64,000 nt of DNA, taken from positions 11,346,001-11,410,000 of the forward strand of contig CM082588.2 in assembly GCA_040954595.2 (NCBI GenBank). The letters run 5' to 3'. The DNA comes from Balanoglossus misakiensis (taxonomy: Eukaryota > Hemichordata). Each line of letters begins with the position of its first letter. The first letter of the stretch is position 1. Of this stretch, positions 23,240 through 35,770 are shown one piece after another. A program made the position numbers and the translations under genes. The notes beneath the pieces are model-generated. The model was given only the letters and a program-made list of their open reading frames with translations, did not search any database and had not been told where the DNA came from.

Positions 23240-23956
23240 TATTGGTCAGTGAGCACAATGGGGCCAAAATAAAAGGCAAATTTTTGGCTCACCTGTAACA
23301 CCTGCTTAACACATTAATTATGTGCATACCTAATTCCGGGCTAACTAATAGGGCTTACGCTAGAGGTTTCGTTCTTGTGGGACATGGACCAGTATAGGGT
23401 CAAAATTTCTTGTCCAAATTTTGGGTGACCTCAGGTGACCTTTGACCTACTTTCCTATATCTCGGCATCCAGAGCAGGTACAGACTTGGCGTTTGGACGG
23501 TTGGGACTAAAATTGAAAAGCCAAAATATGGGTCACCTGTGACACCTGCATATCTCATTAATTATGTGCAAAGCTAATTCCAGGCTAACCAATAAGGCTA
23601 TAGGTTTGGTTTTTATTGAACATTGACCATTATAAGGTCAAAATTTCTTGCCCAAATTTTGCATGACCTCAGGTGACCTTTGACCTACTTTATCATATCT
23701 TGGCATCCAGAGCAGGTACAGACTTCGCGTTTGGAGGGTTGGGACTAACATTGAAAAGCCAAAATTGGGGGTCACCTGTGACACCTGCATATCTCATTAA
23801 TTATGTGCAAAGCTAATTCCAGGCTAACCAATAAGGCTATAGGTTTGGTTTTTATTGAACATTGACCATTATAAGGTCAAAATTTTATGCCCAAATTTTG
23901 CATGACCTCAGGTGACCTTTGACCTACTTTTCCATATCTTGGCATCCAGAGCAGAT
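23240..23956 (+). repeat. Tandem repeat, three units of about 239 bp
   Basis: GCATCCAGAGCAG recurs at 23465, 23703 and 23942, spacing 238-239. Each unit also carries CACCTG-GACACCTGC, TTAATTATGTGC, CAGGTGACCTTTGACCTAC and an AGGTCAAAATTT block. The TGACCTTTGACC core occurs in each unit and is related to the sequence in 14820-14900 and 31600-31690. Confidence 0.8.
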
Positions 23957-24004
23957 ATGCTTATTGCTATGTTGCTATGTTTTATGTCCTCAAATGGGAC
24001 CACA

Positions 24005-26450
24005 GTGTCCTTGACGCTATTTTTACTTCATCCTATAGAATCTACCGACCTGGTCGCTGTCAATAACAATTCAACTCCTTAAACATCCTGTGTGTGTGAA
24101 GTCTATGAACACTGGCCATGCATTTCAATTCAAGGACAAAATGAATGCGCAATATTTCGTTTTATCGAGAGTAATGTGCAGTGATTAAATTTGCTAGGGC
24201 TCTCTTAGCAGATTTGGAGATAGTCATTTTGGTAGAAACTTTTCGAGATGGGAAATCTTTAGTCATCTAACCAAGTTATTTGTATTTTTGTTATATAAGA
24301 CAGAGTCATTTCTATATCATAGATGCAAAATTAATTTATAACATGAATTTGAATAAATATTTTTTTTTAAATATCACCACATGAATTTGAATAAAATATT
24401 TTTTTTAAATATCACCAGATTGAAATATTTGGAAGTTTGCACTTAGAGGGATGGCATGGCAGTTTTCCACTGTTCATATTACAAAGAATTTGGCGTCACG
24501 TGTAGATTTCATGAGTGTTCGAGTTTTGCTCTTCCCAGCCTCGTACCCACAATCCTCTGATACTTACACTTACGTCAGTTCTATAGCCGCTGACCCACTA
24601 GATTCTCCTTATGAATTGCCCAAATTATTTTTTGGTGTAGTTTTGATAGTTGGTGCACGGAAACTTTTGATCGATTCACGAAATTCAAAATATGTTACAT
24701 CACAAACCTCATAAAATGGAGGCTAGAGTAGCCTGTTTGTTTTCAGGTAATTTTACAATTACCTCAATTACCTTTTTTCGAGGGAGGGGGTTAAGAAAAC
24801 ATACAGATTGAAATAACAAGGAAGTGGTATATCAAACCGAAACCTTATCTCAATCGTGATTCTAGCGTGTTTCCATGTCATGTGACATCCACAAAAATGT
24901 GGTATTATCTTGAAAAGAGTCCCGATTTCCCAAACTGGTTTTGCAAATGTACTTCACTTTGGAGCAATGCATGAGTACATTCGTAGAAAGATATTGCTCC
25001 ACTATTTACTGACACTCCTCTTTTACTGCAAATATTACTGCATTCTGTCAGGGCAAGACAAAAGACACAGCAGAACTGCCAGTATTAAAACAGACAACTG
25101 GCAATTTCAATAAAACATGTAATAACAAATATATGTAACATTGAATGAGGTGTCCATACAGCTTGGTCATTTAAAGACCTCCAGTCATTGTGACAATGCA
25201 TAAATATTTATGTACACCATGTTAAAAATTAGTTCAGGCATACCTTATACATGTATGTTTTTGACGGACCATATCCTCAGCACGCCCTTTTTTTTTCAAA
25301 AAGACTATCATTATTCTCTGCCAGGCAGAGAGTTGCCGCTTTCTTGTTAACAATAATATACTATTATAACATTGCATAGATTCCTGTTTGTTTCTGTCCA
25401 TATCTCACAAACTGTGGTGTGTATACTGTTGAAATGACCTCAAGAAGAAAATGCCAAATGGAAAAATATTTGACATACTAACCTGTATGATAATGTTATA
25501 CGGTACATTATATTTAACGGTTCCAATCCAATGTTGAGAACTAAGAAAACAATTTGAGCAGAATTCATTTAAAATTAATTGCAGTTCCGTTTCACCGCAT
25601 TTCATAGGATGCTGGCTAAAATTCATAGTATGGTGGATTACCTGTTATGCATTTCTTTCCCTATTTCGTCTGGCAGATTTGAGTTTGACAAGCTGTCATT
25701 TTCCTTTCAGCTCCGCAAAATTGATGGATTTACTTTGACAGCACACAGACTGTCCATTTGTCATCGGAGATACAAGCAGCATCAGGTGCTGAACAGCTTG
25801 CAGCAGTGTTGGAAAAGAGTACACCACACTAACTTGCAAGAGTGCTTTGGCCCTTCCTTCACACTGTCCGAAACTTGTTGTGTTACATCATTGCTTAATG
25901 AATAAGAAATACACAGGTATTTAGCGTTCCATTCAATACCTACAATAGATAAAAGGGTGTCGGTCTGTATGCGACAATCTTCAATGTTCTTATGAGCACA
26001 AGGCTTTATTCAGGGAACGTTTTACAGTAAGAATTATATGATATAAACTGAGTAAGTTTGTTGTCTGTCAACTCTTCTGTCTTTGTCTTACCGATACGGT
26101 TCTAACCGCGAACACTGAGGCTTCTCTGCTCGTAAACAGTATAAATCAATGGATGATAAAATGCGCCCTCTTTTGGTGAACTCTTCCTACCGCCCGACCT
26201 TCTACCTTACATTAAGGCATGTAGGGCGGTCAGGTAGATGGCAGTGTATTGCAAGCGTCTCTTGCATATTTTTTTCCGCCAGGAATGGCATACATTCGTT
26301 TTTGGCGATACCACAACTGCTGGAACTTCTCGAAAAATTGAGAGCCGGATTTCATAAATGCTCATGTTTTCCGAAGGGCTGAAAGAAGATCCAGAGTGGA
26401 ATATTTAAATTTGCCTGTGGCAGACATCATAGTGGCTGCCAGTTATTCTA
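24005..26450. other. Centre of inverted duplication, no supported gene
   Basis: Open frames such as 24451-24714, 25579-25905 and 26149-26382 have no recognised domain, weak codon signal and no clear splice context. A direct duplication of ATATTTTTTTTAAATATCACCA occurs around 24357-24420. Confidence 0.4.
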
Positions 26451-26492
26451 TTTCTTGTGCAAGAGATAGTATCTTGTTCCAGCGAGATGATT

Positions 26493-26608
26493 TCTCGTGT
26501 GCACGAGAAACATGCTATCTCGTGCATATCTCGTGCGCACGAGAAAATTGCGAGCGCACTCGTGTTCACGAGAAAATATCACATGCACACGTCAGTCGTG
26601 CGCACGAG
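26493..26608. repeat. Cluster of four CTCGTG-NN-CACGAG palindromes
   Basis: TCTCGTGTGCACGAGA (26493-26508), TCTCGTGCGCACGAGA (26529-26544), CTCGTGTTCACGAG (26559-26572) and GTCGTGCGCACGAG (26595-26608) are each self-complementary and spaced 30-36 bases apart. Half-sites (ATCTCGTGCAT, GCGAGATGA) lie between. Purpose unknown. Confidence 0.8.
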
Positions 26609-26753
26609 ATAAAAAAATGTGCCCTGTAGTCTTTCTTAGGACATGGTAGCGTGACGTCGCATTGTAATTAACGGACGATCTTGGAAATTCGGCTATTAAT
26701 GGTGAATGGACTTTCGCCTCCTTCGAACATCAACAGAGACTGACGTCGCAACA

Positions 26754-27038
26754 ATGACGGAAAAAGTGAAGCAAATGGCCGACAAAACGAAGAGAATCGG
26801 AAAACGGGCAGGATCCTCGGCACAGACATCTGAGAATAATACCACCACATCAAATAGAACGACGAGTAGTGCAGGACAAACCGCCACCAGTGACTATGAC
26901 AACAAGTCTGAAGGCGATGCTGGCGAACCATTGCACAATACAACTACAGTCCTACAGAGAAATGCAGCCCAGCGCCACTCAAGATTTTCCATTCCTGGTC
27001 TGGCAACAGCCAAAATATGTTGTTGTTTTTTCTCTTAG
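26754..27038 (+). CDS. Hypothetical Ser/Thr-rich frame
   Basis: ATG at 26754 in ACAATGACGG opens 95 codons starting MTEKVKQMADKTKRIGKRAG, then a Ser/Thr/Asn-rich stretch, and ends in a Cys/Phe tail at TAG. The amino-acid mix of the first 80 residues looks protein-like, but no domain is recognised and the Cys/Phe tail may be intron read-through. It could be a first coding exon; the opposite strand also has open frames, so it may be chance. Confidence 0.25.
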   Translation: MTEKVKQMADKTKRIGKRAGSSAQTSENNTTTSNRTTSSAGQTATSDYDNKSEGDAGEPLHNTTTVLQRNAAQRHSRFSIPGLATAKICCCFFS

Positions 27039-27684
27039 AAGCGACCTCAGTCTGAGCTGCATGAGAATAAACTGTAGGTTGGGAATACTTGGAATTTAGC
27101 GAGCTCAACAAAAAAACACGCAGTCGCTGCGGTCAACACGTAGCTATTAGTTTCGGTTTTATGTTCGCTACAGCTCGGAAACCAAAATGTGGTACAACTT
27201 CAAGCTACATAAACTGGAAAGCATAGTACGTGCAGAGCAGACCATGGTGACGAAAGCAGGTATTCTAGGTCGTAAGATAAAAACACGGCGCTAGAAAAAC
27301 AGTCATCAAAAGTTGCACGTGTTCCCCGGCCACAGAAAGTCCAGTCGATAAACGTTTACGCTATAGAAACTCACTCTCTCAGCAAAAGTCTGACACCCTC
27401 GTCAATGACAAAACGCAAACCGAGCTGGGTATGATCAAGTCAAACATAGGGCCAATCCCCACTCTGTGTTTTATTATTTTCCACATACGATGGTTCTAAA
27501 TAAAAATGTACCTATTTGAAATGCTTACCGAGGTAAGATCATTGAAAGTTTTCAAACGTTGATGACAAATGTATAACTGATTTTTTACAAATAAATAATC
27601 GCGCACTTGCATGTTATTTTCTCTATACCAGACACCGCGCGCGCGCCGTTGGCAAAAAAAAAACGCGGAAAATTATTGAGCATG

Positions 27685-27725
27685 CGCAGTCAATACTTCA
27701 CATTGTAAACAAGATGGCGTCGCTG
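27685..27725 (+). promoter_or_regulatory. Promoter-like block at right inner arm edge
   Basis: GAGCATGCGCAGTC resembles an NRF1 site, and AACAAGATGGCGTCGCTG is a YY1-type element at an ATG. It is the inverse of 19280-19325. A (CG)n-rich tract (GCGCGCGCGCCG) lies 50 bases upstream. This is the innermost visible matching sequence of the right arm. Confidence 0.35.
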
Positions 27726-28389
27726 CCTATGCTTCTGGACCGTTGTCGCCTGACTATGTCGGCAAAGAAGAGACGAATTTAACCATGCAACGCCATATCG
27801 GAAGATAGAATGGTCGCGAGATGAAACTGGGCTATCCAACGATTAGGCAGCCATGTTGACTGATTGGTATGTCGCCGAAGTAATTATTTGCCATTGATTT
27901 GTTTACCAGAAACGGTTTGCCTTTGAAACACATTTGGCCTCACCGAAATTGATTTCAGAGGTTTTTCCCAAAAACTAATGACGTTCGTTTTCACCTGAGT
28001 GCGAGGATGGATTGAAGGGACACAAGCTTTTGTAGCCACCAATATTTTGACACTCTTTATATCAATGTTGAGCTGGCATATTTGCTCCAATATGATGTAG
28101 TGTACCTGTTGCATTGAAATGAAGCTGTAATAATATTACAGTGCAATCTAGTCCTTTGGGTTAATAGGAAAACGAGGTCAATAAATGACAGGTTTATTTA
28201 AATACAGGATATATTTATCACAAGCACTTATGCATATGTATGAGATACTTATTTATTTTTAATTATTTTTTATTTTTTATTTATTTTGTACGTTCAGGTA
28301 ATCAAATGGATTTGTATGGAATCACATACAAATTAATTGAAGACTATCATATCACAGAAGTCGAGCCGCCAGATGTGTAAGGTAACCAT

Positions 28390-29170
28390 TTAGGTTTCAT
28401 GACTAAGTTTGTTTAAGAATTCATAAAGCTACCCAATGAATGAATTTCCTTAAAATTTCACAAATGTGACAGAGTTTGCAGTTGTGCAAGAAAGTGTGTA
28501 TTATTCACATAAGAATTTTTTCGTATGCATTTTTCTGATGGCAATGCATTTGACTGTAAACAAATATGGATGTCAGTTAGTAGTGCTATTTTGTCAGTGA
28601 AATGGCTTCATCATCATCCCTCCAACCAAAGTTGAAACAGAGTTGCAAATATTGCACAGCTTGAAATCATAAAATGTTGCAAAATTGAACCAACCGTTTG
28701 GTCAACGATTATGTTCTTACAGCAATTATTAGAACCAGACAGTCTCAGGGAACAAGAGACATGGGCCTGATTTGCAAGTTGAGTTAGAACTGCCTTTGCC
28801 TGCCCACGGACGCCCCAATTTCAGCAAAAATTATTGCATTAAAATATGAGTATGGAGAACTATGCTCTGTGTTTCTTTTGTTAGCTTACATAGCTGTTGT
28901 CATTCTAGTTTTTCCTCTGTCCTGTGAGCAGAGTTTCAGTTGCGAAAACTGACAGTTCTCAAAGTACAAAAGTACACCTAAATTGCCTCGGTGATGAGCA
29001 TGCAGAATTTATCTGATGCTTCTTACTGGCAGAAGGACCCCACCAGTTGCAGATTGTGAATTCCATGGCACAAGGGAATTTACGCTTTGCGTTCAAATAT
29101 AAATAATTAAATCCTGTAAAATTATTCTATATGTTATTTATTGATGATTCAAAAGTGTTATGACTGATTG
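28390..29170 (+). repeat. Dispersed repeat R1, uninterrupted copy
   Basis: The most complete plus-strand copy of the family also at 9905-10430. Its TTAGTAGTGCTATTTTGTC segment is the empty version of the site occupied by the 9079-9899 transposon, showing what the sequence looked like before that insertion. Confidence 0.65.
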
Positions 29171-29811
29171 TGTTAGAGTACCTGTATTCCATATAAGCAT
29201 GCTGTCAGTGCACATCCTATTGATAACAATTTCACATTTTTAAAAATTTGCTTCTCTGAATAATTATGAATACATAAAACTTCATATGATATAAATTGTC
29301 CTGATATCGTAAACATTAAACCCCGATGCGTGGTATAAAAGACCACCCAAATCAGTGGCGAATCTTAATGCCGTTTGACTGACAACAGACAACACCAATG
29401 ATCTTGGCTCTATGAAAATCGGCCCAAACAGATCCAAGCATAAAGAATTACACCACACAACGACAGTGGTTGGCTTTATAAACACACACAACATAAAGTT
29501 ATCGATGAAAAAGTACACGAGCTATTGAAACAACGATGATTTTGGGAGAAATCTGGTTTCAGTGCTTTTCAGAAGCATCCCTGGGAAACAATAACCACAC
29601 CATTCAAACAGCTGTCAATCGCATAGAGGTGTAAAGTGTTCAATTATTTTCTATGTACATGAGATCAATTACACAGTTATTATGCATGACGACCACTCCC
29701 AAATAAACAACTGTACAAACACACGTTAATCCGAACCCCAGTGCTTTCCGCACCCGGGTTTAAGGCCTAATGCTAGTGTCACAACATTGATTACCAGACC
29801 GTTTCCCTCTG

Positions 29812-29880
29812 TATGTATGTATGTATGTATGTATGTATGTATGTATGTATGTATGTATGTATGTATGCATGTATGCATGT
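29812..29880. repeat. (TATG)n microsatellite
   Basis: About 13 TATG units followed by CATG variants and a TG-rich tail. Long frames through it on both strands are repeat artefacts. Confidence 0.9.
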
Positions 29881-31409
29881 GTTTGTGTGTGTGTGTACAT
29901 GTGTGTATGCATGTTACATGTATATATGGATGTATGTCTGCCCTGATCCAAAACATGAAACCACTTCGCGTATCACCTTGATATTTGGTGTGTAGATGGG
30001 ATTTTGCTTAAATGAAGTTGTCATTGCAAAAATACGCAAATAACCTGTGAAATATGTGGAATTGATCAAAACTCAACAACTGGTTAGACTGCTTTACACA
30101 TTTGTATGCATGTAGGTAATGTCATCATACCTGATATACTTTGAGTTTATATCGTGAATTGTCTATTTTTTATGCAATTATTTTGTCTTGTTTTACCATT
30201 TGAAAAAAAATCTTTTCCTCTTAAAGAGATTGGCTGATTTCTTTAGAATTTAGTATGACACTTCCGGTAGGTGATCTTAGTTAGTTTTGTTTAAATTGTC
30301 GCAGAATTTGTAATCTGTCATGTTTGGTCAAAATTCATTTTCTGAGAAACTCCTTAGATTGCTTTCAAATTTTGGTATGCTTGTTCCAAGAGGTAACCCA
30401 AGTAATGTTGTATATCATTTTGGTGAAATTTACATATTGTGGTCTTGGGGCAATTTTTGCAATTTGTATTCTTTGAAACTACTAGTCAGATTGCTTTCAA
30501 CTTTGGTAGGCGTGGTGATTGAAGTAGATATTATACAATTTGTTGATAGTTGGATATATGTGGTTTGAGGCAGTTTTTGTCATTGTTGAATGTTGTTTTC
30601 CCTAAAATACTTGTCTGGTTCCTTTGAAATGTTCTTACAGTAGGTCATATCTGCTTGCCAATGTCACATGATTTTTCCCATGAACACAGACATACCTAAT
30701 TTTGTGTAATCCCCAGATGGGACCACAGTGTGTAATAACCTGACCAACAGTGACTAGTATATCCTGTGTGTTATACAGTACTTCTCACAAGGTTGAAGTA
30801 CATGTAGACTGTTGATGATTTTTTGCGATTCTTCAGAAACTTACAATACAGAGTCTAATGTGGTAACGTCCTTGGTCACATTCAGAACTACCTAGTCTAT
30901 GCCCGGCAGTGTTCTGTCCGCTTTGCTTCCAAAACTAATGTCTGGCCTCACTCATGCCACTTGCCCAATAAACTAATACCCCTTGCTGGGAATTATGATG
31001 TAACTAGCGTCGCTTTGAAGCCTATCACATTACTGAACAGTGTTGATTTGGTGTAAGATTATAGTGAAGGCAGGGCTTATTACATTGAAAATGCTACCCA
31101 ACCTTAATTACACGTATGTATATCATTTGTCTAATCATTGGAAAAACAATGTACATGTACCAAAGACTAAGTAGCTATTTGAAGGTGAATCGCAAGTGGG
31201 CACTTTCATTACTTAACCTCAAGCAGTCGGTAAGCTACCGTATACTAAGACAAACATTCCTGGTGTAATTAACATCACTGTCATTAGTAATATCTATCTC
31301 CAATCAGTATCAGTTCTGCCATTATGTTATTTTAAGTCAATTGTCAAGGTTCATGTACATATATTACAGCTTAACTGTCTTGTCAAAAACTTACGCATGT
31401 ACATGTACC

Positions 31410-32620
31410 TAATTCTAGGCTTACCTGTAGGGTTAGAGATACAGTGTTTTATATTAATATGCATTAATATGAAACTAAAATTTGATGGTTAATTTAAGAC
31501 CCCCCTGAGCAATGGTAACCTCGTTAAATATGTGCATATCTAATTCTAGGCTATTCAGCTGAAGTAGAAACCTGGACATGGACAACTTCGGGGTCAAAAT
31601 CTTTTGACAAACATTTGTGTGATCTTGGGTAAACTTTGACCTACATTCCTATATTTTAGCATCCGGAGCAGATACAACCTTGACACTTGGAGTGATGGAA
31701 CTATTTGATTGAGTATTATGTCTTGCCTCATTAATTATGTACTTACCTAATGCCAGCCTAACCAATAGGGCTGGAAGTCTGGCTTTTTGGACATGATAAA
31801 TTTGAGATCAACATTTTTCTACAGCAGCCAGCCTTCTCTTAAAAAGAATGGACAATATAAAGGCTTTGATGGTATACTGAACTTTTGACTCCCTCCCTGA
31901 GACTGTGTGCCAATGACGGGATAGCCTACTCAGCGTTGGGTAGATCCTAAGAAGGCCTCAGCCAGGCATCAAATACAAAAAGCAGAAATCCAAGCTTTAA
32001 TGGTGGGTTACATCGTTAACTTCCCTGCAGAGCTGATTTCTCAGACTGTGAGCCAATGACGGGTAAAGCCCCTAGGTAGGGGCCACCTAAGACAGGCTGG
32101 TCATGCTTTAATCACAAAGAAGGGCAAGTTCAGTCTTACCACAACTTTGTCTGCTGTATATGCTTCATAAAGATTGCAGAGTATTTTGAGAATACATTGT
32201 GTTAAGGCAGTGTGACCAGCTAAAAAGTACTGGCAAACACAGCCAATGTGTAATGAAAAACATCTAATTTGGCTGAATAAAAGACATAAAACACAGCAAA
32301 AGCACTGTGACTAGCTGAGACATAATACTCCATTATGCAGTTCCATCACTCCAAGTGTCAAGGATGTATCTGTGCCGGATGCCAAGATATAGGAATGTAG
32401 GTCAAAGTTTACCCAAGATCACCCAACATTTTGTCATAAGATTTTGACCCCAAAGTTGTCCATGTCCAGGTTTCTACCGCAACTGGATAGCCTAGAATTA
32501 GATATGTACATATTTAATGAGGTTACCATGGATCAAGGCAGTCCTAAGTAAACCATCAAATTTTTAGTTTCATGTTAATTCATGTAAATATAAAACGCTG
32601 TATCTCTAACCCACTGGTAT
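31410..32620. mobile_element. Nested inverted-repeat element (right-arm copy)
   Basis: Inverse copy of 14650-15860. Its own ends pair with each other, for example CTTGACACTTGGAGTGATGG near 31678 and CCATCACTCCAAGTGTCAAG near 32343. In the middle, CCTAAGAAGGCCTCAGCCAGGC and the GGGGCCACCTAAGACAGGC block match the left copy closely. Confidence 0.6.
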
Positions 32621-34929
32621 GCCATTCTGTGTTTCATGCTACCCAATATGGGTAAGTAGGTAAAAAGTCACCCTAGGCCATTTGAAATTTTCCTGAAAAA
32701 ATCTCGTCTCTTACATATGTACATTTGGTAAAAGGGAAATTTTAATCACGGAGTAGAACATATTCATAAAAAATATTTGAGGGAAAGAAGGAAGTTTTTC
32801 ATAGCTTTGGTGCTTCAAATAGTAGAGAGGTTCCCTTGTTATCCTTAGACTCAAACTCAGAGTTTCCAATCTTTCAGTATTTTCATGATATTACTTTCCA
32901 TCTTAGATTTGTTCATCTAAACAAACTGACTGATAGGTATACATGAACATTTTATTGACTAATGAATGTGCCTGTATGTTGCCATTTAAAAAAGTCAGAT
33001 ATTAAACGAGCGCCACACCTGTTTTAATCAGCCTCCATATGGAGGGTACACATCGCAGAGAGATGACAAACCCCATGCAAATTCAAGTAATATGGCTCAA
33101 TGTTGCTGATTTTAAAGGATAGGTGGATGATTTGAAAAATGTTATTGTGGAAAAAGATGTGTAAAATTTGGCAGCTTGTGAGGCTTTAATTGTAAAATCT
33201 TTGAAATGTGTTTTACTCTTTAGGTCCAATTTCGTATATGTCAATATACCATTGGGACCAATGTGAAATTGTTCTAAACTCAGAAACTCAAGAAGGTACT
33301 GGTCAGATTGCTTTAGAAATTGGTGTGTATTTATGTTATTGAGACTTTATACAGATTTTGTTTTTCATTTTTGAAGTATATTTTTGGGGTGATTTTGGTC
33401 GTCATATACTCAGAAACCTCTACCCACATTTTTTTTAAAATTTGGTTTGCATGTTCTTAGGTGTGATTTTATGACAATTTAACAAACCCAGTGATGGAAG
33501 TGACAATATTGTTTTTTTTTTTTTTTGGCAATTTCTGCCATTTTTGTCTGATTGCTTTGCAATTTAGTTTGCAGTTTCTAGGGAATTCTTACTGTGGTGC
33601 ACAAAATTCACAAAGGTGATTTACTATCCTCATGCGCTTTGTTGAACTGGCACCCTGTTGCAAAACAGACATTACAACACTCTTTGAATTGAATTCATAG
33701 CTACCAATTTTTCGGGGGTGTAGCACCTTTTTTATGCCTAAAACTTTGATCGAGAACTTCAAATTAAATGCAACCCTCCAAATATTTGCAATATTTCAGG
33801 TAATATGATATAATTTTAAAGCATAAATTTTGATGTATTCATAATCATTAAGAGAAACACATTTTGAAAATAGAATATTAATCACACTAGCAGTTATAAT
33901 ACTTTTGAATCATCACTAAAGAACATATAGAAAAATTAAACAGGTTTTAATTTTTTATATTTGAACGCAAAGCGTAAATTCCCTTGTGCCATGGAATTGA
34001 CAATCTGCAACTGGTGGGGTCCTTCTGCCAGTAAAAAGCATCAGATAAATTCTGCATGCTCATCACCGAGGCAATTTAGGTGTACTTTTGTACTTTGAGA
34101 ACTGTCGGTTTTCGCAACTGAAACTCTGTTCACAGGACAGAGGAAAAACTAGAATGACAACAGCTATGTAAGCTAACAAAAGGAACACAGAGCATAGTTC
34201 TCCATACTCACATTTTAATGCAATAATTTTTGCTGAAACTGGGGCGTCCGTGGGCAGGCAAAGGCAGTTCTAACTCGACTTGCAAATAAGGCCCATGTCT
34301 CTTGTTCACTGAGATTGTCTGGTTGTAATAATAGCTGTAAGAACTTGATCATTGACCGAACTGTTGGTTCAATTTTGCAACAATTTATGATTTCAAGCTG
34401 TGCAATATTTGCAACTCAGTTTCAACTTTGGTTGGAGGGATGATGATGAAGCCATTTCACTGACAAAATAGCGCTACTGACTGATGTCAATGTTTGTTTA
34501 CAGTCAAATGCATTGCCATCATAAAAATACATGTGAGAAATTTCTTATGTGTATGATACACACTTTTGTGCATGACTGCAAACTCTGTTACAGTTGTGAA
34601 ATTCTATGGGTTGAATTCATTGGGTAGAATTCATGTTTTTTGGATTCTTAAACAACCAGTCACGAAAGCTAAGTGGTTACCTCAGAGAAACTGTGTTAAA
34701 TTTGGTCATCAATTGCTTTAAATCACACAAGACATTCCCAGAGCTAAAGTTACTGCAGCAGTCAGTTTCAACTCAGCTTGCAAATTGGGATCATGTCTTG
34801 TGTTCATCGAGACTGTCTGTAGTTGAGTTGACAGTCCTATGGGGTCAATGATGAACCTACAAATGTTCTTTCCAATGAAATTGTTATAAATCTAATATTC
34901 AGGATTTGCATTCATACCTTAAACAATAT

Positions 34930-35770
34930 AACTGTATTGCAAATATGGCAACTCTTCTAAGTTACATTGGAACACCTTCTCGCCACTGTTTGTGCCAAAA
35001 TGGTGAATAAGCTTTCATTTTCAAGCCTTAACATAGGCACCCAAAACAAGACAACAGCATTGCAAATATGGCATTTTTTGTTCAACTCTTCTCATTTGCA
35101 TTGTCCAAAATGGCCGCCAAACTCCTCTAACATGTAAATTTCCTATGGTCGTCTTAAAAAGCGTGTAGTATCGCATTTGAAGGGTTTTCATCAATATAGG
35201 TACCTAAAACAATTTCAACGTGGTTGACATTGCAATGTTAGACAGCTGTTCTAATTTGCATAATCTAGAATGGCCGACAAACTTCTCTAACATGTAAATT
35301 TACTATGGTTGTCTTTAATAGAGTGTAATATCGCATTTGCAGGGTTTTCATCAATATGGGTACCTAAAACAATTTCAACGTCGTTGACATGGCAATATTA
35401 GACAGCTGTTCTAATTTGCATAATCCAAAATGGCCACCAAACTCTTCTTAAATGTAAATTTCCCTGTTTTGTCTTATATGGTGCCTAAAATCGCATTTGC
35501 AGGGTTTTCATCAATATGGGTAACTAAAACAATTTCAGCGTGGTTGACATGGCAATATTAGACAACTGTTCTAATTTTCATAATCCAAAATGGCCGACAA
35601 ACTTCTCTATTATGTAAGTTTCCCTGGTTTGTCTTATATGGTGTGTAATATCGCATTTTCACGGTTTTAATTAATATGGGTACCTAAAACAATTTCAACG
35701 TGGTTGACATGGCAATATTAGACAACTGTTCTAATTTGCATAATTCGAACACCTGCTGGATAATTTAATT
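34930..35770 (+). repeat. 160-bp tandem repeat, right-arm array
   Basis: ATCGCATTTGCAGGGTTTTC-type blocks recur near 35171, 35331, 35491 and 35651, a 160-base period. GTTGACATGGCAATATTAG and CCAAAATGGCCGCCAAACT appear in each unit. About five units are present, against two or three in the left arm, so copy number changed after the duplication. Confidence 0.8.

Larger units (their letters stand above)
22744..24004. mobile_element. Repeat element with GGTCCCAT ends and inner arrays
   Basis: Starts with a hairpin-like GGTCCCATTGGTATA ... TATATACCATGGGACC and ends in AAATGGGACCA, giving inverted GGTCCCAT/ATGGGACC borders. Inside are a (TATG)n tract (22800-22850) and three units of a tandem repeat. 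Related pieces lie at 29760-30740 and 33220-33330 and, inverted, at 13880-14000 and 16400-17420. No protein-coding region was found. Confidence 0.45.

Noticed and set aside
26163-26250. CTACCGCCC ... GGGCGGT inverted words as a terminator or riboswitch
   Set aside because: Too short and imperfect, and such elements are not expected in an animal nuclear genome.
29726-29995. Frames of Met-Tyr-Val-Cys and His-Thr-Tyr-Ile repeats
   Set aside because: Translations of a (TATG)n microsatellite on both strands.
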